From positions 1 to 38,107 of the forward strand of contig NZ_JAOARO010000096.1 of the NCBI RefSeq assembly GCF_025211055.1: a stretch of 38,107 nucleotides of DNA, written 5' to 3'. The stretch is from Vallitalea sp. (lineage in GTDB: Bacteria > Bacillota > Clostridia > Lachnospirales > Vallitaleaceae). A program made the position numbers and the translations under genes. Under the pieces are notes generated by a model. It had not been told where the DNA came from and made no database searches. It saw only the letters and a list, made by a program, of their open reading frames with translations. Below are positions 29,566 to 36,118 of the stretch, piece after piece. The stretch's first letter is position 1, and each line of letters starts with the position of its first letter.

Positions 29566-31269
29566 TTATTTCTTCAGATAATCATGTAAGACATCCCATA
29601 TTTCATTTTTTTCTAATCCTATTTTCCATCCTGCAACACCAGCTAAATCATTCTCAATTACCAACTTAACCTTTTCTTCTATGGAACGCTCTTCTTCTAG
29701 CCAAATCTTATAAACTTTATTATCTTTTTCATAATCACCGTAGAACTGTTTCACCTCTTCATTCCATACTATTTCTGCGTCATTATCATCAAGTATTTTT
29801 CTAGCCCTATCCATACTGTATGCTTTAGAAGATACATTAATCAAACCATCCTCTTCTTCTTCTGTCCATAAACGAGTATAATATGGTAATCCTAGAATAA
29901 CTTTTTCTCTCCTGACTTCTTTCAGAGTATCCAAGATACCTCGCTCAACAAAACCTATTGAAGCTACAGAACCACTTTCAGGTGATGTTGCCCAGTGTTC
30001 ATCATAACCCATGATAATAACGTAATCAACCACCTTACCTACTTCCGTTCTATTATAATGAGCTGTCCAAGCTGAAGGTACATAGGTATCTACAGATACG
30101 ACTACGTCTTGAGCCTTAAGGTAAGGTGTTAATTCTCTTATGAATTGTACAAAATATATTCCGTCTTCTTTTGCAACATTTTCAAAATCTATATTGATAC
30201 CGTCTAAATCATATATAGACGTTAATGCTAATATTTGTTTTATGACTTTTTCTCTTTTTTCAGTACTGCTTAATACATCATGAGTAATCTTTTTGTCAAA
30301 TTTATTGCTCAATAATGCCCATACCTGATATCCTTTTGCTTTTGCATATTGTACATATTCATTACTAGCGATATTATTTATATCTCCATCAGAATTCTTA
30401 ATTGAAAACCAAGTCGGTGATATGACATCAAGACCTTTAACGTCTTCTAATACATTTTTGATTGAGCTGTTAGCAGCCGTTCTTGTCACTTGGTGCCAAG
30501 CGATATTAATAAGACCATCAATATTCTTTTTATAATTATACTGTGGATTTTCTTTTTTTGCAATTTTTGGATATATGTCTTTTATTACCCCTAGATCAGC
30601 TCTTTTCATATAACCTAATAACCCGCTTTCACTTCTAACTCTTACCCATCCATCATATTGTTCATATACTCTTAGTTCATCATTAATGGATATCTTTTCT
30701 ACGACTTTACTTTTTTCATTTGTGTCTAATCTTATGTAGGATTTTTTCTTGACAACATTAGATGTTTTATATCTATTACTTAGATAGTCTAATACAAGTA
30801 TCTTCAAGTCTTTGTTATGTTCGAATTCTATTTCAGAAAATTCTAATATCAAGTCCATGGGTATGTATGCCATATCTGTTTCAAATGTCATTATGGGCAT
30901 GTCTAACTCTAAGGGTTCACTATTTACAAAATATGTAAGAGCATCATTTTTCATTCTGATTACTTTATTACTTGTTGTATAAGTTAATGTTTTTTCTTTT
31001 TCATCCCAATGATAATAAGGATCTATATATTTATTAACTAAATCCACTGGTATGTAGAGTTTTTCTTCTACCAATTTGATTGTGTAGTTTATTTCTATAT
31101 TTTCATCTTCAATTATAACTGATATGTTCCCTTTTTGATAGTTTGGTAATATTTCCTTTATGCTTGCTTGTTCAAAATTAGGTAGCATATCAACTATGTA
31201 ATGATAAGCAAAAAATCCCCCTAATAGCAAAATTAAAGAAATCATTACAACTTTCATTGCTTTTTTCAT
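29566..31269 (-). CDS. Glycoside hydrolase family 18 protein with CuAO-like and SH3 domains, 567 aa
   Basis: Domain order: N-terminal anchor (MKVVMISLILLLGGFFAYH), a copper amine oxidase N-terminal-like domain (~50-155, with KLYIPVDLVNKY and AYIPMDLILEF), a bacterial SH3 domain (~180-225, with DGWVRVRSESGLLGYM) and a GH18 barrel (~250-565). The catalytic signature is LDGINIDFENV, giving the DxxDxDxE-like pattern with Glu as acid. VIIMGYDEHW and VILGLPYYTRLW are the usual later barrel strands, and AGVAGWKIGLE closes it. The family includes spore germination and cortex-lytic YaaH-like enzymes. The likely target is peptidoglycan or another GlcNAc polymer. AAGGAGTGAT precedes the ATG, and a promoter with twin palindromes lies upstream. 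Its nearness to cwlD supports a spore or wall role. Confidence 0.9.
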   Translation of the reverse strand: MKKAMKVVMISLILLLGGFFAYHYIVDMLPNFEQASIKEILPNYQKGNISVIIEDENIEINYTIKLVEEKLYIPVDLVNKYIDPYYHWDEKEKTLTYTTSNKVIRMKNDALTYFVNSEPLELDMPIMTFETDMAYIPMDLILEFSEIEFEHNKDLKILVLDYLSNRYKTSNVVKKKSYIRLDTNEKSKVVEKISINDELRVYEQYDGWVRVRSESGLLGYMKRADLGVIKDIYPKIAKKENPQYNYKKNIDGLINIAWHQVTRTAANSSIKNVLEDVKGLDVISPTWFSIKNSDGDINNIASNEYVQYAKAKGYQVWALLSNKFDKKITHDVLSSTEKREKVIKQILALTSIYDLDGINIDFENVAKEDGIYFVQFIRELTPYLKAQDVVVSVDTYVPSAWTAHYNRTEVGKVVDYVIIMGYDEHWATSPESGSVASIGFVERGILDTLKEVRREKVILGLPYYTRLWTEEEEDGLINVSSKAYSMDRARKILDDNDAEIVWNEEVKQFYGDYEKDNKVYKIWLEEERSIEEKVKLVIENDLAGVAGWKIGLEKNEIWDVLHDYLKK

Positions 31270-31290
31270 TATTTATCACTCCTTGAAGGT

Positions 31291-31348
31291 ATTATATCAC
31301 AAACTTCTCGTTCATTTAACAGTTGTCGACAAATTAAATTGTTAACAA
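31291..31348 (-). promoter_or_regulatory. GH18 gene promoter with two tandem palindromes
   Basis: On the minus strand TATAAT (31291-31296) lies 21 bp before the GH18 ATG. The -35 zone (31314-31319, TTAAAT) is poor. Just upstream are two perfect 10-bp palindromes, TTGTCGACAA (31323-31332) and TTGTTAACAA (31339-31348). They share TTGTNNACAA and are 16 bp apart centre to centre. A weak -35 with paired upstream sites suits an activator. The first also differs by one base from the Spo0A box core TGTCGAA. Confidence 0.5.
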
Positions 31349-31417
31349 ATTGTGACTAGGAATGATAGCAATGTACTTTATTTAATTATGGTTTATTTTT
31401 TCACTGATGGCTACGTT

Positions 31418-31488
31418 GTGTTATATAGTTAAGTTTTACTTGCCTTACTCCAAAGGAACGGTCTGAGTAAAACTTAACTATATAACAC
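31418..31488. repeat. 23-bp perfect inverted repeat, 71 bp across
   Basis: The left arm (31418-31440, beginning GTGTTATATAGTTAAG) and right arm (31466-31488, ending CTTAACTATATAACAC) are perfectly complementary over 23 bp, with a 25-bp centre that holds a further short CCTT/AAGG pair. It lies between the DUF5317 stop and the GH18 promoter. No T-run follows on either strand, so an ordinary terminator is less likely than a mobile-type small repeat or an RNA-end structure. The rest of 31270-31565 has no gene. Confidence 0.85.
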
Positions 31489-31565
31489 TTTGTGGATAGT
31501 GTGGTTTGAAGTGAGATATCCACTTTTGTATTGGTGGATAAGATTGTGACAAGGCTAGAAGAATT

Positions 31566-32087
31566 TTATATTTTGGTTTTGGTTTTAAGCATTCCTTGTT
31601 GGATTAGGAGAAAGATTCCTATTAGGATGAATATATCGCCAATACTAATGATTTTGGGTAGGGGATAGGGTTTTAGTATTGGGATTATGTCGGATAGTAT
31701 GTATGCTTTTGTTGTATTAGTGGCAAGTACGTGTCCCATATCAAAAGATGCGTTGGCACCTTGTGGTAGATATACGGGCATTTGTCCATTATTTAATGCT
31801 ATAGGGATTAGATTAAGAATTGTACCTATGGATAATAGATTCATAGATATTAATCTATGGTTTACTGCAAGTGGTATTAATAGTATTATGTATGATAATA
31901 TATGCATTATATAGAAAACAGTTGTATTGATATTAATACTGTTTCCTAGTCGAATAGCTGTTATTTGGAGTAGTTGACTTGTAATAATTAAATACCATGC
32001 TTTGATTTCTATATTTTCAAAGTTAATTAATCGCCCTTTTCTAATGTATCCAACTATAATAGATAAAACAATGCTTTCGAGTATCAT
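31566..32087 (-). CDS. DUF5317 family membrane protein, 173 aa
   Basis: A polytopic protein of about five helices (for example AWYLIITSQLLQITAIRLG and MHILSYIILLIPLAVN). The central segment NHRLISMNLLSIGTILNLIP with IALNNGQMPVYLPQGAN is what I recall of DUF5317, a clostridial family of unknown function. The GQMPV patch and the following polar loop (residues ~105-135) are the most conserved-looking part. It begins 9 bp after the HD-GYP stop and should be translated with it. Close pairing suggests the two act together in the membrane. It is the last gene of this unit. Confidence 0.75.
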   Translation of the reverse strand: MILESIVLSIIVGYIRKGRLINFENIEIKAWYLIITSQLLQITAIRLGNSININTTVFYIMHILSYIILLIPLAVNHRLISMNLLSIGTILNLIPIALNNGQMPVYLPQGANASFDMGHVLATNTTKAYILSDIIPILKPYPLPKIISIGDIFILIGIFLLIQQGMLKTKTKI

Positions 32088-32096
32088 ATTCTCACC

Positions 32097-33350
32097 TTAT
32101 TCATACATAACTTTAATAAATTCATCAACCAAAAGAGGATTAAACTGTTTACCTTTGTTTACTTTTAATTCATCTAGCGCTTCTAAAGAAGCCATAGCTC
32201 TTTTATATGGTCTATCTGTTGTCATTGCATCAAAGCTGTCAGCTATAGCTAAGATAGCTGATTCTATAGGAATATCAGAACCCTTTAAAGCATCTGGATA
32301 GCCTGTTCCATCATATTTTTCATGATGATGTCTAATAATATTAGATATATCTTTTAGTGAGTCTACATTACTAAGTATTCTTGCACCCATGACAGGATGT
32401 TCTTTTATAATATCATACTCTTCTTTTGTTAGTTTGCCTTTTTTATTCAGGATGAAGTCAGGTATTCCTATTTTTCCAATGTCATGAAGAAGTGCAGCTG
32501 TTTGAATCATTTCAACTTCTTTTTTCTTCATACCTGATGCTTTTGCAAGTTTGACAGCATATTCCCCAACACGTGTTGCATGTCCTCCTGTATAAGCGTC
32601 TTTTACTTCCAAAGCGTCATTTAATGCATGTATCGTTTCCATTGCCATTGATTGTGATTCAAAATATAATTTAAATGAATACCTTGCTACCAATAGAGGG
32701 GCAAAAAACAAAACAACTACACCTTTCCCATATCTTATATCGGCTAGGGCCATTATTATACCTAGAGCACCAATTCCTAATAAACTAGGAACAATACCCT
32801 TTATGTTATTTACAAATGTTTCTAATATGTTTTTTTCATACATAAGATTTATCATAATCGCTACCAAGAATGAATTTAAAATTTCACATATCAATATTAT
32901 TATAAGTACCACTGGAATTAATTCGGATAAAGTATTTAGAGTTCCTTTTGTATATCCAAGCACACCATATAGTATTTCCCCGGCAATACCAATAACAACT
33001 ACTACTTGAGAAATATTAAATATTGTTCTTGTAATCTGTGTATTAAAAATATGCCTTCTCTCTCCTTCAATTACAGGCATTCGGAAGATAAATCCTATAC
33101 CAGCAACTATTGCACCAGTAATAGGACCACATATAATCATAGCTGTTATAGTAACTGCAAGCCCAACAGAAACAGCTACTCCAGAAGGAAAAGATATTAA
33201 AAAAGTTTCAGTTACAGTAGCCAATAGTCCCCAAAAAAGTATATCATCTGCTGGACCTATTTCATACTTATTATAAAGGAAATATAAAACAGCTACAGCT
33301 AATATACTCATAAAAATAATATACATCAGCATACCCTTTTTATTATTCAT
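32097..33350 (-). CDS. Membrane HD-GYP phosphohydrolase, 417 aa
   Basis: The N-terminal ~235 residues form about seven to eight membrane helices, a likely sensor. The C-terminal HD-GYP domain (~245-417) has HATRVGEYAVKLAKASG, the HD pair in AALLHDIGKIGIPDFILNK, KEHPVMGARIL, IRHHHEKYDGTGYPDAL (the GYP triad) and ADSFDAMTTDRPYKRAM. Such domains hydrolyse cyclic di-GMP or related dinucleotides, and all the metal-binding residues look intact. The signal sensed is unknown. The gene lies 49 bp after the 25-aa peptide gene and 9 bp before DUF5317. TGGAGGTATAAGA precedes the ATG. A membrane sensor beside a secretable peptide is suggestive of signalling, but this is inference. Confidence 0.9.
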   Translation of the reverse strand: MNNKKGMLMYIIFMSILAVAVLYFLYNKYEIGPADDILFWGLLATVTETFLISFPSGVAVSVGLAVTITAMIICGPITGAIVAGIGFIFRMPVIEGERRHIFNTQITRTIFNISQVVVVIGIAGEILYGVLGYTKGTLNTLSELIPVVLIIILICEILNSFLVAIMINLMYEKNILETFVNNIKGIVPSLLGIGALGIIMALADIRYGKGVVVLFFAPLLVARYSFKLYFESQSMAMETIHALNDALEVKDAYTGGHATRVGEYAVKLAKASGMKKKEVEMIQTAALLHDIGKIGIPDFILNKKGKLTKEEYDIIKEHPVMGARILSNVDSLKDISNIIRHHHEKYDGTGYPDALKGSDIPIESAILAIADSFDAMTTDRPYKRAMASLEALDELKVNKGKQFNPLLVDEFIKVMYE

Positions 33351-33399
33351 TCTTATACCTCCATATATATAAAAAGTCGACTAACCGATCATATATATT

Positions 33400-33477
33400 C
33401 TACCAAACGCTAATCCAAGCTCCTGCTGATAAAACTAATGATAATAAGCTAACTAAAGCTACAATAATTTTTTTCAT
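33400..33477 (-). CDS. 25-aa hydrophobic peptide, candidate signal or toxin
   Basis: The frame runs ATG to TAG and encodes a 25-residue peptide: MKKI, a hydrophobic core IVALVSLLSLVLSAG, and the end AWISVW. A lysine-charged start and a long apolar core look like a signal peptide with only a few residues left over after SAG or SAGA. AAGGAGG lies nine bases before the ATG, an excellent ribosome-binding site, which is the main evidence for translation. The Trp-bearing tail and length recall short hydrophobic pheromone precursors (SHP, ComS) of streptococci; small Ibs-like toxins are the alternative. It contains no Cys. It lies 49 bp before the HD-GYP gene and 122 bp after the 208-aa gene, all on one strand. 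Confidence 0.65.
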   Translation of the reverse strand: MKKIIVALVSLLSLVLSAGAWISVW

Positions 33478-33478
33478 T

Positions 33479-33535
33479 GAATATAGCCTCCTTGTTTTCA
33501 TCTCTGCTAATCCGCTATAATAGCAGGCTATATTC
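33479..33535 (-). promoter_or_regulatory. Hairpin that can cover the peptide's ribosome-binding site
   Basis: On the minus-strand RNA GAATATAGCCT (from 33535-33525) is perfectly complementary to AGGCTATATTC (from 33489-33479). The second arm starts inside the AGGAGG Shine-Dalgarno and ends one base before the ATG. The 35-nt loop contains a further nested pair (CTGCT/AGCAG) and GCTATTATAGC. Folding would hide the start region, so translation of the peptide could be switched by a ligand, a protein, or the speed of the ribosome or polymerase. It does not match a riboswitch class I know. Confidence 0.6.
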
Positions 33536-33599
33536 CACTCCGCTAATCTCTAGATACTGAAAAAACTATAATAATTTTAGGTTAGTCGACCTCTTATAA

Positions 33600-34226
33600 C
33601 TAAAGTGTCAGCTGTAAAATGTGCCTATTTATAGAATCCATAGTAGCTCTTGCAAGAGCTTCTTTGGCATCATTACCAATCTTGGCTGAACCTGTATAGA
33701 TTTCTTCTCTTCCTTTTAACTGTGATGAGATACTAACAACCATAATTTCAACGTTAGATAGATTTACTCTTCTGGCATCTTCAAATACAAATCTATCTTC
33801 TACCTGACAAAATTTCTCAACCGCTCTTAAAACTGCATTACCAAGTACTCTATTAATGTTACTTGATGTATTTATACCAGACATACTGCTTTCATATACT
33901 TGTCCACATTTTTCTAATAATACTCTTACTTCAACGTTAGAACCATTATTATTGTATTCTATACTCTTAATCTTTAGTCTTGGATCTGACTCTTGTTGTA
34001 CTGTATCACCTTTTATCTGGGCAATACTTATTTTTTTATAATCTATGGATATGTCAAACTCAGATATAAGAATTGCTTCTATGTCTCTTAAGATTTGTTT
34101 CGGATTTCTTCTCAAATCAGATACTATATGAATTTCTTCAATGTTTTTATTCTCGTCAATAACTACTTTACAACCATGAACTGCTCTAATTTTCTTTAGA
34201 TAGGTTTCCATCTTCTCGACATTCAT
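33600..34226 (-). CDS. Conserved-looking protein of unknown function, 208 aa
   Basis: A soluble alpha/beta protein without signal peptide. After an N-terminal part (~1-85: KKIRAVHGCKVVIDEN, then RNPKQILRDIEAILISEFDI), two similar beta-rich/helix units follow. Unit 1 has VEVRVLLEKCGQVYESSMSG then NRVLGNAVLRAVEKF; unit 2 has VEIMVVSISSQLKGREEIY then AKEALARATMDSINRHI. The plan (a strand pair, a Gly/Ser turn, then an Ala-rich helix) is loosely like small ligand-binding domains such as the LeuA allosteric domain, but I cannot assign a family. It is the first gene of the peptide/HD-GYP/DUF5317 unit, with its own promoter. The ATG 34226 has GGAGGGGGG upstream at a long spacing (~11 bases). Confidence 0.75.
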   Translation of the reverse strand: MNVEKMETYLKKIRAVHGCKVVIDENKNIEEIHIVSDLRRNPKQILRDIEAILISEFDISIDYKKISIAQIKGDTVQQESDPRLKIKSIEYNNNGSNVEVRVLLEKCGQVYESSMSGINTSSNINRVLGNAVLRAVEKFCQVEDRFVFEDARRVNLSNVEIMVVSISSQLKGREEIYTGSAKIGNDAKEALARATMDSINRHILQLTL

Positions 34227-34269
34227 TATGATATTAGCCCCCCTCCAATCATTTAATAAATCTCTTTAA

Positions 34270-34298
34270 ATTATATATTATAAACCTAATAATTTCAA
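34270..34298 (-). promoter_or_regulatory. Promoter of the 208-aa / peptide / HD-GYP unit
   Basis: On the minus strand TTGAAA (34293-34298), a 17-bp spacer and TATAAT (34270-34275) make a good vegetative promoter about 45 bp before the 208-aa gene. A second TATAAT overlaps just upstream. No strong terminator separates this region from the gene at 34416-35270; only weak AT-rich stems lie between. Confidence 0.7.
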
Positions 34299-34415
34299 TA
34301 AATATAAGATATTTTAGGATAAATATACCATTATAAAATTATTAAAAGCTTATTAATTACGCTTATTAATCTAGATAATCATTGATTAATCCCTCTGTTT
34401 AGCTCTGCATAAAGT

Positions 34416-35270
34416 CTACATATCAAACATTTTAGATATTATCCTTAATATGTCCCTTTCCTCTATATCTTCAATATCTAACCCATTATCTAATATATCT
34501 TCAATAGATATTTTATCAACTTTATTGTATTCTTCAATGCAATTTACTGATGAAATCTTAAAATTATTGTTTTCTATAAATAATTCTATTTTTTTTACAT
34601 AATTTGCTTTGTCTATATATGTATTAATATTAATGGTATATTCTTCATTTCGTAATGTATCAAATAAATTATTATTTATATTTTTATATTCTTCTTCATT
34701 GATTATAATCTCATTAATATCTTTGCTAGTTATATTGATGCTTATTTTATTAGTCATTAACTTTTTGCCGAGGCTATTGATTATTATTGGTTTGTTTCCT
34801 TCACTATCAATATTATTATGTACATAATCCAGTATTTGTTCAACCTTAATTATGCCTAATTTTTTATCCACCTCTTTACTAGGCAAGTTATAATAATAGC
34901 TGTTCTTTTCAACTAATGGAGCAATTATTATTCTATCATCTATTTTATACAGATCACCTAACTCTTTTTCTATTCCCAGGGTATTTTCTTTTACAACAAC
35001 ACTTAATTTAATCCTATTATCAGAGTTTCTGATCACACCTTCATATAAAAAAGAAATATCATCTGTTACCAATATATCATCTTTTTTATTTTGAATACTT
35101 ATTTCACCTATTATGTTATAATCATTGTCTACTAATTCATCTATACCTTTGCATAATTTCTGTATAGGAGTTTTACCAATATCAATTACCGAAATATTCA
35201 CAATAATTATCAGACAAATAAATATACCCCCAATAACTATTAGAGGTATCCTTTTAAAATCTAATTTCAT
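34416..35270 (-). CDS. Membrane-anchored extracytoplasmic protein of unknown function, 284 aa
   Basis: The N-terminus MKLDFKRIPLIVIGGIFICL runs into IIIVNISVI, a signal anchor; the rest is polar, rich in Ile, Asn, Asp and Glu, and should lie outside the membrane. It alternates short beta strands with acidic loops (for example DRIKLSVVVKEN and KISINITSKDINEIIINEEE), an outline that recalls LolA/LppX-like half-barrel proteins, but I cannot assign a family. No Cys for lipid attachment is present after the hydrophobic segment. It starts one base after the PP2C stop, with TGGAGGAAAT as Shine-Dalgarno inside that gene's end, so the two are coupled. It may be a partner of the Flp pilus or of the phosphatase. 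Confidence 0.7.
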   Translation of the reverse strand: MKLDFKRIPLIVIGGIFICLIIIVNISVIDIGKTPIQKLCKGIDELVDNDYNIIGEISIQNKKDDILVTDDISFLYEGVIRNSDNRIKLSVVVKENTLGIEKELGDLYKIDDRIIIAPLVEKNSYYYNLPSKEVDKKLGIIKVEQILDYVHNNIDSEGNKPIIINSLGKKLMTNKISINITSKDINEIIINEEEYKNINNNLFDTLRNEEYTININTYIDKANYVKKIELFIENNNFKISSVNCIEEYNKVDKISIEDILDNGLDIEDIEERDILRIISKMFDM

Positions 35271-35271
35271 C

Positions 35272-36066
35272 TTATTTCCTCCAAAAGTATTTTTTATAAT
35301 TTACAAGAATTATAGATGCATTATCTCCTGCTCCATTTTTTAAAACAATATTATATATATCATTGACAATTGATTGTAAACTTACATTATTTTTTAGTTG
35401 CTTAATTACTATTTTATCCATTACTTCTTTTGCAATAAAATTATAAACTCCATCACTGCATAACATGAATATACTCATTTTATCTGTATAATCAATCTTA
35501 GTGAATGGATTAATATTTTTTTTTAGACCAATACATTGAGTTAATATATTCTTATTAGTATTAAAATACAAACTATCTATAGATAGCTGTCCTTGTCTTA
35601 ATCCTGCTGCAACAAGGGAATGGTCTTTGGAAATTTGTTCTAATGAATTAGTGTCTTTTATATATATTCTACTATCTCCAATATGGGTAATTACATACTT
35701 ATCCCCATACACGAACAAAACTGTTAAAGTTGTCCCCATCTTTTTATCTTTATCCTTAGAATCGTATATTGTCCTATTGATATTTTTAAAACAATCCAAT
35801 AAACTAGTTTTGACTGCAAGAAAAATATTATTAGATTCCATCATAATCTTTTCCAGACTGCTATCCCACCAATTAGTGAGTTCACAGATTGCAATAGTAC
35901 TAGCAACTTCTCCTAATAAATGCCCTCCCATACCATCAGCAATAACGAATAACCCGAATTCCATAGAATTTATTTGTCCTATCTTAATTAATATCCTATC
36001 TTGATTTACTTTTTTAACTAATCCACATTCGCTTATTATCCCATATTCAAATTTCTTTTTAGTCAA
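35272..36066 (-). CDS. PP2C-family Ser/Thr protein phosphatase
   Basis: A soluble, metal-dependent phosphatase of 264 aa. PP2C motifs occur in order: GLVKKVNQDRILI, FVIADGMGGHLLGEVAST, MGTTLTVLFV, ITHIGDSRIYI, SKDHSLVAAGLRQGQ, FMLCSDGVYNFI and GAGDNASIILVNY. The metal-binding Asp residues (DGMGG, CSDG, GDN) are all there, so it should be active. It probably removes phosphate from Ser/Thr sites recognised by the FHA protein encoded 52 bp upstream. No Ser/Thr kinase gene is in the window; one may lie beyond the right edge or elsewhere. It would be the counterpart of PrpC/Stp-type enzymes, but in a pilus-linked setting. Confidence 0.93.
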   Translation of the reverse strand: MTKKKFEYGIISECGLVKKVNQDRILIKIGQINSMEFGLFVIADGMGGHLLGEVASTIAICELTNWWDSSLEKIMMESNNIFLAVKTSLLDCFKNINRTIYDSKDKDKKMGTTLTVLFVYGDKYVITHIGDSRIYIKDTNSLEQISKDHSLVAAGLRQGQLSIDSLYFNTNKNILTQCIGLKKNINPFTKIDYTDKMSIFMLCSDGVYNFIAKEVMDKIVIKQLKNNVSLQSIVNDIYNIVLKNGAGDNASIILVNYKKYFWRK

Positions 36067-36118
36067 TTTTATTAATCCTTCCCTATAAAACCATAATAAC
36101 TATAATCTTTATAACAAA

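Larger units (their letters stand above)
33376..33590. repeat. Inverted pair of 11-bp repeats around the peptide gene
   Basis: GTCGACTAACC (33376-33386) and its exact reverse complement GGTTAGTCGAC (33580-33590) point inward and enclose 215 bp that contain the whole 25-aa peptide gene and its leader. On the minus-strand RNA the downstream copy is followed by TTTTT, so the two could pair as the base of a very long hairpin. They may equally be two binding sites for one regulator, or the ends of a small mobile element. Confidence 0.7.

Noticed and set aside
31490..31545. DnaA-box-like words (TGTGGATAG, GGTGGATAA) and a replication-origin guess
   Set aside because: Each is one base off the consensus and only two or three are present, with no dnaA or dnaN gene and no AT-rich unwinding region. 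The site also overlaps a simple GTGGATA/TATCCAC hairpin.
33400..33590. Cyclic-di-GMP riboswitch before the HD-GYP gene
   Set aside because: The leader has a clear hairpin but lacks the conserved GGCAAACC and GACGCAAAGC parts of GEMM-I, and I see no match to class II. It is reported only as an unnamed structure.
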